A stretch of 64,000 bases of DNA, from positions 248,001 to 312,000 of the forward strand of contig NHNY01000004.1 in assembly GCA_002786065.1 (NCBI GenBank), written 5' to 3'. Numbering within the stretch: position 1 is the first letter of the stretch; each line of letters opens with the position of its first letter. The position numbers and the translations under genes were made by a program. A model generated the notes under the pieces. The model was not told the DNA's origin, ran no database searches, and was given only the letters and a program-made list of their open reading frames with translations. Below, piece after piece: positions 10,316 to 20,424 of the stretch. This DNA comes from Microcyclospora pomicola (lineage: Eukaryota; Ascomycota; Dothideomycetes; Capnodiales).

Positions 10316-12924
10316 ATGGAGCCCATCGGCGCGGCCGCCAGCATCATCACCATCATCGAAACAGTCAAGGCAGCGAAGGAACGTTTGGAGCAAATTCGAA
10401 GATCACGCAACGCTCCAGATCTCGTGCTTGAATTGCTGAACGAGGTGAGCTTGACTCTCGGGGTCTTTCTTTTACCTATGACAAACCCAACCCGGGTGCG
10501 TTTGCTTGCCTGATGTATCACCATGGAAGGTTTCATATATGTGATACGTCCGTGAAAGCCTGATGTAGACGCAGTGGCTCTCTGTCCGCACACGCATTGT
10601 CGTGCACAATCACAATCTCGCTGCTAACGCAATATCTAGGCTACGGAATTTCAGGTCCTTCTTGACAATGTGAAGGCATTCATTGTGACCGGTGCTTTGA
10701 GCGTGGAAACTCAATGGGCCGTGCAGAAGGCTCTCTCGCGCACAAAGAACGCTTTTGATGCCTTGCTTGAGTTCGTGAGGCAAGATTTGTTCAAAACGAC
10801 CGAAGTGGGAGGTCATGTGTCGAGATCATCAAGTCCAACGGACCACACTAAGCCCGTATTGCAGATTTCTGGAGCAAGACCCTCGAGGTGGTCGTATTAC
10901 TATCATGAGAAGACGCTGACGAAGCATCGGGACGCGGTTCGTGAGGCAAGAGAATCTCTGCACTTTGCACTGACGGTGGCAAACACGTATGATTCTCATG
11001 TGGTTCGGTCTCACGTATCACTGACTGATCGTTCCTTAGCGGAATTAACCTGGAGATGCGTGGAATTATCGAGCTATCCCAGCTTTCTCTCAAGACAGAA
11101 TTGGATGTCATGCGATCAATGATGCTGCAGATTACCGGTGCAGATGCTGCGCGGTCTCGTTCGCCCTCAGCTTCGTCTGACACAACCATTAGACCAGCCT
11201 CCCTGGACGATTTGTTGTCGCCAGATCGGATTGCATTGCCGTCTCGCTCGCAGTCAGTCTCTCCCGACAGAACCACCGGCACGCCAGACCTCGCGGGTAG
11301 CTCAGACCAAGAAGCTGTTTGTTTCAAGATGATCGTCTCAACGACTAGTTGTCCAAAATCTTGTTCCTGCAACTGCCACTCAACAGCCCTTGTTAAAACT
11401 CCGCGGTGGATGAATCAGGTTACTGGTTTGCTGTTCATGAGATATAGTGGCACACCCATGTTGTACCCCTCAAAATGCAGCACACAACGGTGCAAAGAGC
11501 GACATCAGTCCAGGCTCAATGCATCTTACTATTTTCCCCGCTGGATGTTCAATCGTATGGTCGAAGTGGTGGCTAGATGGGACTCTGGTACCCAACCAAC
11601 GATGAACCTCCGGGTGATGAGAGTCCTTCCAGACAACGCTGCTCTGTTCGCCCATGCCCGGGAGGGCAGCACAGCCGGCATTCAAGATCTATTTCAGCGA
11701 GGCCTGGCTTCACCGTACGACATCCGTGGGACGGATGGTAGATCAGCTTTGCACATCGCTATATACAATGGTCACGTCTCCACTGCACAGTTCCTATTAG
11801 ACCAGAAGGCCGATCGAGAATATAAGGACCAATACTTTACCTCAGCTGTTGAAGCTTGCTGGCAGATCTCCTTACAGAAGCTACCGTTTCGGACCATTGA
11901 GCCTTGCGTCATCGGAGGGCCAACAGAGTACTCTGATTTCATCGATGAGCGAAACTTCACGTCTGTCCATAAGATCGTTTTGGGCATCTCGAGTCTTTCA
12001 CTCGACGAATATTGTAGCCTCTCCAACGCCGATATCGACAAGAAAGATGTGATGGGTAAGACGGCGCTACATTTTGCGGCGGCCAGAGGCGACCTCGACG
12101 CAGTCTCGACCCTACTTCGACACGGAGCCGACCCTAATCTCAGTACCGATGCGCTTTGGACGCCGCTTATAGAAGCCGCCATGTCTTCCAACCATGAGAC
12201 GCTTCGTCCCTTGCTCATGGCCGGAGCTCGGGTCGACGCCAAGAACAAAGCTGGCCAGACTGCCCTGTCGATGGCAGCTTTCATTCGCGATGATCTACGG
12301 TATCTCGACCCTCTACTCGAAAACGGGGCCGACATCCATCTGACCGATAAAGCTGGGCTCACCGCTTTGCATCGTTCTTCCATACGTGATCGATTCGAAT
12401 CTGCACAGCGACTTATCGGCCTCAACGCGGATGTCGACGCGCTTGACGAGAAAGAATACTCGACGATCCACACCTGCGTCCTGCACAATAGCCACAACGT
12501 CCTGAGATTGTTGCTGGAGTTGGGTGCACGAGCTGATCGTTCGGCAGCTAATGGAAGAACATTGCTTCACGATGCTGCTGTCGTAGGGAACCTGAGAACG
12601 ATTACTGTGCTGTCGGACGGTATCTCGTCTCTCCACGGGCTCGATCCAGATGCCATAGACGAAGACGGGCAATCCGCAATGGGAGTGTTCAACGACATAC
12701 GGCACACGCGTGTCTCGGAGACTGACGAAGAACGTTCTCAAGTCGCATTTGAGTTGCAGACGCTGCTCGAGAAGCTCCGGAAGAGACATCGGATAGACCT
12801 GCTTTCGGAGAAGCTGTCGGAGGAATTCGAAGTACAGTCCACGGTATCGGACGAGGAGTTCTTCGAGGCAATGGACCTGGTGGAGTCGTCCGTTGAATCG
12901 CTTTGCCAATTTCAAGAATCGTGA
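10316..12924 (+). CDS. Ankyrin-repeat protein with fungal STAND-type N-terminal domain, no NTPase
   Basis: Three exons: 10316-10444, 10640-10986 and 11040-12924. The introns begin GTGAGC and GTATGA and end CTAG and TTAG. They join to 786 residues. The N-terminus (MEPIGAAASIITIIETVK..) is the helical module that opens many fungal NACHT/NB-ARC and ankyrin proteins. A Cys/His/Pro block at about residues 260-340 (CSCNCH, FPRWMFNR) is a pattern I know from fungal ankyrin proteins. Ankyrin repeats run from about 487 to 690 (GKTALHFAAARGDLDAV, TPLIEAAMSSNHE, GLTALHRSSIRDR). The C-terminus is acidic with coiled potential. No Walker A or B motif is seen, so it lacks the nucleotide-binding switch of full STAND receptors. 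Likely role: recognition or scaffolding (inference). Confidence 0.8.
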
Positions 12925-13273
12925 CATGTGGACCTCAACCTGAAGATGGTCGTTGTGGTCCCAGGCTCCACCACGTGGTTCATATCCGAGCGCTGAGACG
13001 CGGTAAACCAACCTTGACGACTTCTGAGGGGTGCACGACATATAACGTCCGACGTAGCGACGATGTGCGACGCGACTATGTGTACAGCTGTGAGTGGCCC
13101 GGCTGGCTGGCCGGATTGGATTGTGCAGGAGAGGCACATGCGACATCGCGTAGGAAGACTCTCACTTTCGCAGGTCGTAAAGCCATCGAAAATACATGTG
13201 TGTTTTCTCCATTGAAACAAATTTGCAGCCAGTGACGACTGTCTCGATATCATAGGTGCAGCGGACAAGCCTG

Positions 13274-13391
13274 ACTGGTATGCTGAATTCGAACACAGCG
13301 GATCGATAAGCCCACACTTCGACCCGTGAGTTTACTGGTATGCTGAATTCGAACACAGCGGATCGATAAGCCCACACTTCGACCCGTGAGT
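13274..13391. repeat. Tandem duplication, 60-bp unit, two copies
   Basis: A 58-base stretch beginning actggtatgctgaattcg at 13274 recurs without mismatch at 13334, period 60. It lies in the 569-bp convergent gap between the ankyrin gene and MED5. Each copy contains an EcoRI-like gaattc and cgatcg-type strings. Absence of any divergence points to a recent duplication. The rest of the gap (12925-13493) shows nothing else. Confidence 0.95.
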
Positions 13392-13493
13392 GATACGCCG
13401 TTCACGCACACGCCAATGTCCATGCTCCGAGCAGTCTTAATCACAGACAGCCCATTTGCGAGATTCTTGCTAGCGATAGGTCTCCAAATAATG

Positions 13494-16400
13494 CTAGTTG
13501 AATGGAAAATCATCATCACCCAAGTCCCCAACATTCATGTCCAAGCCCGCAAAGATGTCATCTTCAGCGTTTTGTTGGCCATTTTCAACGCCCGTGCCGG
13601 TCGGTTGGCCCAGGTTCATCCCTAGGTCGTTGAAATCAATGTCCATCGCGTTGTGGTCCGTCGTCAGGTTATTGATCTCGTCCGACACAGCTTCGAGGCT
13701 AATCGGATCTCCCAGGCTGGCCGCGAGGCTGTCCGTCATAAAATCGGTGCCGGCAGGCTGTTCGATCAAAGCTGTGTCATGTGCAGTCTCGTCCAAGCCA
13801 AGATCCTTGATGATTTGCTTCGTCGCTTCATCCTGGGTCGGTGTGCTCAGCGGTATCTGCGGAACTTGCGCCACCGCCATTTGCGCTTCTACTCTGCGGT
13901 GCAAGCGAACGATAGCCTCTGCTTCACTTGCTGGTCGTTCCATCAGAGCCTTGATGTCTGTTACTATGAGTCTGAGGGTGTCCCGTATGGAAAGCGCAGC
14001 TCCTGTTCCTGAAGGTACAACATCTGCGAGGGTAGTCAAGGTCAGCCCTGGAGCGGCAGGGTACGGCGCACAGACCAAAGCAGCGCATATATCAAGTGCC
14101 ACAGGCCCGGTACTGAGAGCCGTCTGCTCTTTGTATTCATCGATGACAGCGTTCAGGACGCCATCAGCGCCTAGCATCTGGAATGCTGTCGTGAACAGCA
14201 GATGGGTGTACCGCGGAGGAGGATTGTGTCCGATGCTGGAAGTCCAAGCGACCATGTCCCGGATCGTACCTCGTACACACGACGATATTCCACCTCCGGA
14301 TCCCGCTAACCACTCCCTGACGTCGACCAGAGCCGTACTGTGGATGCGCCTCTGTCCACGATAGGGTTTCAGGAGTTCAATCAGCACGTTGATATCTTTT
14401 TTTGCGGCACGTTTGCTTGACAGATCTTGCAGAAATCGCATGAGTGGATCGGCCACTATACCGAGCACTGCTTTGTGCATAGCTAGTGTCTCTTGCGCCT
14501 GACTTGACGGTTTTAACAATTTGTCGAGCATTTGCATGAGTATGTTAACGTCACCATGTTCTTCCCAAGAATGCTTGACCAGCCACGTCAGACCACCGAC
14601 AAGAGATGGTAGCAGCCAGGGCTCGAGCAAAAGCTCCAGACCGCCTTTGAAGGTTGAGATTGATAAAGCATTCAATTTGCATGCCAGGACGCTCTGGTCG
14701 AATAATGTAGGAACGAGTAAATAAAAGGCTTGAGGAGGGCAGTGTCGCATGACTTCGTCGCTGATTATGCTAGCCTCGCCATGCTCATCAATGGAGAACA
14801 GCCCCTCTACCCACTTCGACAGTTGCGCGTTCTGCTCGGTGGTGAGCTGCGATGGTGGGATACTACTCGAGAACTCGCGTAAAAGCTGGAAGATGAAGCC
14901 ATCAGTCCCTGCAGGCAACCCTAGGTCTGCTTTCTCGAGACCATATCGATGAACAAAGACCAGGACAAACAGCAGTATCGAAGCGAATTCCTCGTAGGAG
15001 GGGGTAAACTCTGTTTGATCCTGGTCATGTACCCAGGTATTGAGCAAAAGACAGAGTGGGCCAATGATGCTTGATGGCTGAGTAAAGAGCACCACAATAT
15101 CCAGCTCAGACAGTCGTTTTATAAGTGTATTGCATGTGGTTTTCAACGACATGGTGTCCTTATTAGCACAGAACGCGCGAATAATGCTCACGATGCATGC
15201 AACGATGGCTCCAGCGTTTCCGTTCATGATGTGCAGTTCCTCAGCTAGAGAGTCGAGGCGTCCAAGATTATTTTCGCATTGCGCAACGAGTCCGTCTTTC
15301 GTATACCTTGTTACCTTAGGCAGGGACACACTTTGTTCCTGCAGAATGATCCCAACCACACTTGCGGAGATGAGACCGTGAAGGGCGCAGGCTTGCAGGT
15401 ACTCTAGTCGAGTCCGCTTGAGTGTTTCACGCACTTCCGTGGCGCCCGCGCTTATAGGTGGCAGTGCATCAACTGTGATTGATATGAATGCCATTTGTAT
15501 GCAAGCTTCTACTGCCATCGGCGGCATGAATCCGGCAAGCATCACGAGAAGGTGAGGAATTTTGTTGCAGACAAAGGCCCGTACAAGGTGAACGCTCTGC
15601 CGAGACTCTTTACGGAGCAGACAGTTGGTCAAAGCGTCGAAAGCAGCAACCTGGAGATCGACAGCCAATGATTGATTGTCACCAGGGTGCCGTGCTTGGA
15701 GATATGCTAACATGCTCATGTCGTCGGTGAACGGTCTGCCGCACAAGCAAGCGTTGATCCAGATATACAGACCTGCTCTAGATTGCACAATCGGTAGATC
15801 GGTAACAGATTCCATGACCTGCTGTCCCGTAAACATAGGCCGTCCATGGTCGTCCAGGTCCAGGAATGGAGACAGTTTAGTAAGTGTGCTGAAGCTGTTC
15901 GCGAACCGAGAATGCGTCCACTGTAGTACGTGTATGTCAAAGTTCTGTATGTCAGTGACAATCGTCAATTTTTGCTCCTTCCACCAAGACTCTCTCATAA
16001 TTTGCCTCACGGCCCCACTATTGAAAACTGTGAGCGCGAGCGAAGCAAGGGCTTCGTACATGCTGGATGTAATAGAGTCAACCACATGAAGGGCCGATTT
16101 CTCCACTTGTTGGACCATTTCGTGTTCAGTCACGACTTGCAGCCATCGAGTGAGAATCGGTAAAAGCCGTGGCGTGTCCCGTGCTTTTAGCGGAATTTCT
16201 CCTTCTGTTCCGGGTAAATGGAAGTGGAACATGAGCGTGAACAACATCTCCTCGAGCGTTGGAGTGTTCGTGCAATGAGCAGCAGGTTGGCGCTTTCCTG
16301 GCAACTTCACGAACCTTGATCTTTTCAGTAAAGCTGAAAGCAGGTGTGATGAGCCGATAATCCTGGTTTGAAGAAGACTGGCGGCATAGTTGACAATAAT

Positions 16401-16604
16401 ACGAGTATCGAATCCGGACGTTGGATGGCGAAGTCCCATAAGGATGAACGCAATCACATTGGGGGATGTCCGATGTCGACGGGCTATGTTCTTGAGCAGA
16501 GCGTCAAGGTGAGTAGCGTTAGAGTTGTGAAGCCAGTGCTCCTTGAACACTTGATACCACGCCCTTGCGGCGGGATCCTTCGGAGGCGCATTGTCGAGGA
16601 ACAT
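13494..16604 (-). CDS. MED5: Mediator complex subunit 5 (Nut1 family)
   Basis: A 1036-residue, single-exon, all-alpha protein. Mediator bridges activators and RNA polymerase II, and MED5 is a fungal tail-module subunit. The call rests on overall length, the long alpha-helical HEAT-like build, the opening pattern (WYQVFKEHWLHNSN..ALLKNIARR, FILMGLRHP) and an acidic, Met/Asp/Asn/Leu-rich C-terminus (AMDIDFNDLG, DDDFPFN) as in filamentous fungal Med5. No catalytic motif is expected. The family diverges fast, so a profile search is the proper confirmation. A second Mediator subunit, MED18, lies about 18 kb further on. Confidence 0.8.
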   Translation of the reverse strand: MFLDNAPPKDPAARAWYQVFKEHWLHNSNATHLDALLKNIARRHRTSPNVIAFILMGLRHPTSGFDTRIIVNYAASLLQTRIIGSSHLLSALLKRSRFVKLPGKRQPAAHCTNTPTLEEMLFTLMFHFHLPGTEGEIPLKARDTPRLLPILTRWLQVVTEHEMVQQVEKSALHVVDSITSSMYEALASLALTVFNSGAVRQIMRESWWKEQKLTIVTDIQNFDIHVLQWTHSRFANSFSTLTKLSPFLDLDDHGRPMFTGQQVMESVTDLPIVQSRAGLYIWINACLCGRPFTDDMSMLAYLQARHPGDNQSLAVDLQVAAFDALTNCLLRKESRQSVHLVRAFVCNKIPHLLVMLAGFMPPMAVEACIQMAFISITVDALPPISAGATEVRETLKRTRLEYLQACALHGLISASVVGIILQEQSVSLPKVTRYTKDGLVAQCENNLGRLDSLAEELHIMNGNAGAIVACIVSIIRAFCANKDTMSLKTTCNTLIKRLSELDIVVLFTQPSSIIGPLCLLLNTWVHDQDQTEFTPSYEEFASILLFVLVFVHRYGLEKADLGLPAGTDGFIFQLLREFSSSIPPSQLTTEQNAQLSKWVEGLFSIDEHGEASIISDEVMRHCPPQAFYLLVPTLFDQSVLACKLNALSISTFKGGLELLLEPWLLPSLVGGLTWLVKHSWEEHGDVNILMQMLDKLLKPSSQAQETLAMHKAVLGIVADPLMRFLQDLSSKRAAKKDINVLIELLKPYRGQRRIHSTALVDVREWLAGSGGGISSCVRGTIRDMVAWTSSIGHNPPPRYTHLLFTTAFQMLGADGVLNAVIDEYKEQTALSTGPVALDICAALVCAPYPAAPGLTLTTLADVVPSGTGAALSIRDTLRLIVTDIKALMERPASEAEAIVRLHRRVEAQMAVAQVPQIPLSTPTQDEATKQIIKDLGLDETAHDTALIEQPAGTDFMTDSLAASLGDPISLEAVSDEINNLTTDHNAMDIDFNDLGMNLGQPTGTGVENGQQNAEDDIFAGLDMNVGDLGDDDFPFN

Positions 16605-17448
16605 TACTCGCCGCTATGTAATGTCGATTGTTGTGGTCAAGCCAACCTGACCTCGAGAAGGAATTCGTGTTCAAGTTCGTTGGTGAATACTTGTAAGACA
16701 TGGAGATGCAGTAGATGTACGCGAATGACTAGCCTATTCTGGCAAAAGTCGCGTCTGATAAGCAGCATACCTTAGCTGCCGTGCATAGATTGCATAAAGC
16801 CAGTACAACTTCATGTTGCATGCAGAGCTACAGCCTACAAGCCAGGGATTCTACATTGTCGCTCCACGTCCATGTCATCACAAGGCATACTACACCTCAG
16901 AGATCATGCGTAAGCTGTACATGGCTCCTGAATGCCTAAGAAATGATGGGTTCGTGCGCCCTTGGAATCGGAGAGCCAGATACGTACGATCGCGATTCAG
17001 TGATGCGAAGTCGCATTTTGTCCTCAGAAAGACGAGTTGAGCCATCCTTTTCACACACCTACATCGCCTCGCTCGCGGAATTGTACACTCGTTGCGTTCT
17101 ATCGGCGATGTTTCCCGCATTTTCTGCCTGGGGGTTCCGCACAATCATTTGCTATCCCAGCCCAAGCGTTCGCAAGGCATCGTTCGGGATCTGGCGGCTC
17201 GACTGAGCAAATAGCGAGGACTTCAGGGATCTAGTGCTATCTGTCAATCGCGTGATGTCCGTCATGTGACGACGGTTCGCAGAGGCGTCCTCATTCGAGA
17301 AGGCACGCCGAGATCTGTATGTTTCTCGATTCCAAATTGACAATGAGGTTGTACAGCCACATGGGCAGTTGCGCCTCTGTCCTCACTGGGAAAACATCAT
17401 GCATGATGAGCTGTGCGAGTAATGACTGGCTGAAACTGATTGTCTGGT
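16605..17448. promoter_or_regulatory. Upstream region of MED5
   Basis: 844 bp with no credible gene. Several short open frames overlap each other on both strands without conserved patterns. Confidence 0.4.
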
Positions 17449-17793
17449 CTACATAAGGGGAAGACGAGAGCTCAGTACAGTTTTGATATGCCAGGAGACG
17501 AAATCAATGTACTTCCGTTCCTCCATCGCCTGAAACTGGTTATAGCTTGCAGTGTCGGCCAACACTTCGACATGACCATGAAAGCCAATCACTTGCTTCA
17601 AGTTGGCCTCGCGAAACCACTGCTTAGCTTTGTAAGCTCCAGGAAGTACATGGTCTCTACTGTGCTTGGTTTCTATCGCACAGAAGATGTACTTCAGAAG
17701 GATCTTAAGCTCAAGGCTGATGGTTCTGCCTTTATGGGCATCATTTCCTGAACCCTGTGGGAACGATGCAATGATGATACCCAGGCCCGAGTC
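17449..17793 (-). pseudogene. Unrecognised coding-like segment (gene relic or 3' exon)
   Basis: About 114 codons are open on the minus strand down to a TAG at 17449, with clear RNY codon bias and a protein-like composition (AYKAKQWFREANLKQVIGF, YNQFQAMEERKYIDFVSW). There is no in-frame ATG near its 5' end. A stop precedes it at 17794-17796. A good splice acceptor (TTCCCACAG) lies at 17755, so the codons from 17754 could be a last exon. I could not find a matching first exon between here and the aldo-keto reductase, whose stop is only 33 bp away. I do not recognise the family. It could be the leftover of a lost gene. Confidence 0.35.
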
Positions 17794-17825
17794 TTACGGT
17801 CACCAAGCCTGATCACCGCAAATAC

Positions 17826-18742
17826 CTAGTCAGTATCGACAGGATCCCAATCTACAGGAGAAGTATGTCAGTAATTTACACGATGTTTCCGCCAGAGTTT
17901 GAGAACTCACCAGTCACAAGGTATTCATCCAGAGAGTCCATCTTCTCCATGTCTTTCTCCTCGATTTTGAAGCCGCCAACACCTGCATTTTCCACGATCC
18001 TCTCCTTCCTCACACTCTTCGGTAAGGGTACATATCCGTGCTGCAGACTCCATCGCACCATCAATTGTCCACTAGTACAGCCATACTTGTTCGCCAATTC
18101 CACGATCGTCGGATGCTTCATACGCAATGCTCTCGCCAATGGGGCATATGCCTCGACGACGATATCGTGCGATTGACAGTATGCAGTGAGCGACGCCCGA
18201 GTATTGAATGGATGAACTTCGATCTGATTGACCGCGGGCTTGATTCGAGGGTTCGAGGCAAGCAACTCCTCAAGATGCTTTTCTCCGAAGTTGGAGACAC
18301 CACCAGTGATCACCTCTCCGTCCTGGATCGAGTCTTCCACCGCTCTCCAGCTCTCTAATCTGGCTTTTTTGCCACCATACGGAGAGTGTAACAGGAAAAG
18401 GTCTATATATCCCAGCCCACACTCTTTGACGCTCTTCTTGATAGATGCTCGAGCCTGATCATATGTTCCGTTACTCGCGAGCTTTGTCGTGTAATGGATG
18501 TCTTCTCTTTTGAGATCGGATTGAGCATTCAAGTACTGTGAAATGGCAGAACCCGCTTGCCGTTCGTTGTGGTACATCTGAGCACAGTCAAATGCACGAT
18601 AACCAGCATCCAAGGCGTGATGAACAGCATTGCTAGCTTCGGAGCCAGACATCAAGTATAGACCAAGATGGATCTGAGGCATAGCTTTGCCATTTGGCAA
18701 AGCGATGCGGGTCGAAAGCGAGAAGTTCCCTGCCATGATCAC
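17826..18742 (-). CDS. Aldo-keto reductase, two exons with 26-nt terminal exon
   Basis: NAD(P)H-dependent carbonyl reductase of the TIM-barrel AKR superfamily, close in pattern to yeast Gcy1/Ypr1-type enzymes. The catalytic tetrad is readable: D52 and Y57 in [11 protein letters not shown]87 in YTTKLAS, and H119 in LFLLHSPY. The main exon 18742-17911 ends EYLVT-G. A 59-bp intron (GTGAGT at 17910, branch TACTGAC, CTGTAG ending at 17852) leads to a 26-nt last exon, 17851-17826. This yields [13 protein letters not shown], the usual fungal AKR ending, and 285 residues. Reading through the intron would give a wrong C-terminus. Met3 (18736) is an equally good start. Probably cytosolic. Substrate unknown. 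Confidence 0.9.
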
Positions 18743-19455
18743 CTAATGTGTGAATCTGAACGGTAGATTTGTAAGAGAAGCTGCTTTAACTGCAAATATC
18801 TTCTCTGGGACGAGATGTTAGAGACGATGGGGATGCAGCGTCTATAATGTTGCTTTCTTGCCTCACGGAACAATTGTGTTGACGTCCTATCTCATTATGA
18901 CGTGATGCTGAGCAGTGGGGATATGTTGTTAGCTATATCACCAGAACAAGCATCCCAGCCAATGCTTCAGAGGTGCGATCACTTGTCCTCGTCTCCATCG
19001 CTCAGGTTCAGGTATGTTCCTGATGAAACTCAGGCCAAAACCCTGAGAAAACGTGAGGTGTATGAGCAGCACCGAATTGTTTGGGGTTAATATTTCATCT
19101 TCCACGGCGACCGGCGTTCTACTGAAGGCATACGAGTACATTGCAGAGTTCACAATGGCAACTTCAAATGACATATTGCTAGCAATGTATACAAGACAGT
19201 CAATACGAGTTTGTTGATCATTGAGAATGCCTAGAACTGTGATAGTACCTTATCTTGTTATGCTAAGGTTGTCTGTAACTTTAGTGCATTCGAAGTCTTG
19301 ACTCCACATGCATTTGACAAGGGTCCGTGACGTCATGCCTTTTCTGCAATCACCAAACTAACATAATGTACTGCGTCAACATATGCACACCATTGAGCTC
19401 TACTGGACGCTATCACGGTTGTCTTCGGAGTTAGTAAACTATATTGTTTTCAGAG
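18743..19455. promoter_or_regulatory. Divergent intergenic region, AKR / conserved fungal gene
   Basis: 713 bp. Just before the downstream start codon the string gttagtaaac..ttgttttcag looks like the end of a 5'-UTR intron (acceptor about 19453), but the donor is unclear. No gene seen. Confidence 0.4.
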
Positions 19456-20424
19456 ATGCAGAACTCTGGCCACTACAATGGATCTCACGACAATCGGTGG
19501 TCTCAGCAATTCGATCCGCACGAGCACATACCGCAACAGAGGCAAGCTCACGGTGACTTTCCCATGATGAGCGACAACAACAACAACAACAACACGAATG
19601 GGCGAGAGTCTGCGCCTACGCCTCCGTCACTTACGACGGACCCCGGCTTCGATATCCTCGAATGGCACCCTGCCTACCAGTCCTGTCAACGCTTCTTCCT
19701 CGACCACGCCCAACACGAGCCAGCCACGCAAGCCGTGTGTGCCTTGATCAACATTCGATTGCCGTGCCAATGGCTCAACAACCCTATCTACTCGTCGAGT
19801 CCGGGCCAGCAGAACAGCAACCAAGCTTACAACTTCAACTTCCGCGCGAATAACAATAATCTGCCATCACCGGTCCGAGGCGCAAATGGCCAGTCTGCGA
19901 ATCCGACCTTTGTATCCTTGGTGCCATACATTCGACGCCTGATCGTCACCGCTTTTGATAAGTCGCCCATTCTGCACGGCTTCTTTGGCGACGACTACAC
20001 ACGAGGAGTCCTTCCACATGTGGACTGCGAGCGTCGGAATTACCTGTTTGCGGCAAAACATGGTGGGTGGCGGAGCTGTAAGAAACAGTATGATAATGGT
20101 TCTGGCGGTGGAGGAGACGAGTCGGTGCCATTCATGAAACCTCTGGATCAGGCGAAGATACAAGAGTTGACCGAAGCAGAAAAAGCATGGAGCTCGTGGT
20201 TGGCAATGGAGGATTGGATGGTCGGGCCACGGGCGCCAAGTGATGAAAACGGCGCTGTGCAACACCCGCAAGGTGGAAATCGTGGTAGTGGCAACGAAGG
20301 TGGTCAGGAACAGTATGGCAGTGATGAACGCAAGGACGAACGTCCGGAACATCGCGGGAGAGATCCGGGAATGCCACAGACCACTGTCGACGGTGTAGAA
20401 GGACACTTCGTTCCGCCTCATTGA
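19456..20424 (+). CDS. Conserved fungal protein of unknown function
   Basis: 322 residues from ATG 19456. The N-terminus is Gln/His/Asn-rich with a run of six Asn encoded by an (aac)n repeat at about 19577-19594. A well-ordered middle follows: HPAYQSCQRFFLDHAQ, ALINIRLPCQW, VSLVPYIRRLIVTAFDK, ERRNYLFAAKHGGW, then AEKAWSSWLAMEDWMVGP. The C-terminus is Gly/Asp/Arg-rich and disordered. I recall fungal proteins with this core being labelled 'Ilp is an apoptosis inhibitor', but this is from memory and says little about function. No signal peptide or membrane segment. A first exon could exist upstream, given an acceptor-like ttgttttcag immediately before the start. Confidence 0.7.
   Translation: MQNSGHYNGSHDNRWSQQFDPHEHIPQQRQAHGDFPMMSDNNNNNNTNGRESAPTPPSLTTDPGFDILEWHPAYQSCQRFFLDHAQHEPATQAVCALINIRLPCQWLNNPIYSSSPGQQNSNQAYNFNFRANNNNLPSPVRGANGQSANPTFVSLVPYIRRLIVTAFDKSPILHGFFGDDYTRGVLPHVDCERRNYLFAAKHGGWRSCKKQYDNGSGGGGDESVPFMKPLDQAKIQELTEAEKAWSSWLAMEDWMVGPRAPSDENGAVQHPQGGNRGSGNEGGQEQYGSDERKDERPEHRGRDPGMPQTTVDGVEGHFVPPH

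Noticed and set aside
19577-19594. Short (aac)n microsatellite
   Set aside because: It simply encodes six Asn in the conserved fungal protein. Such runs are common in fungal disordered regions.
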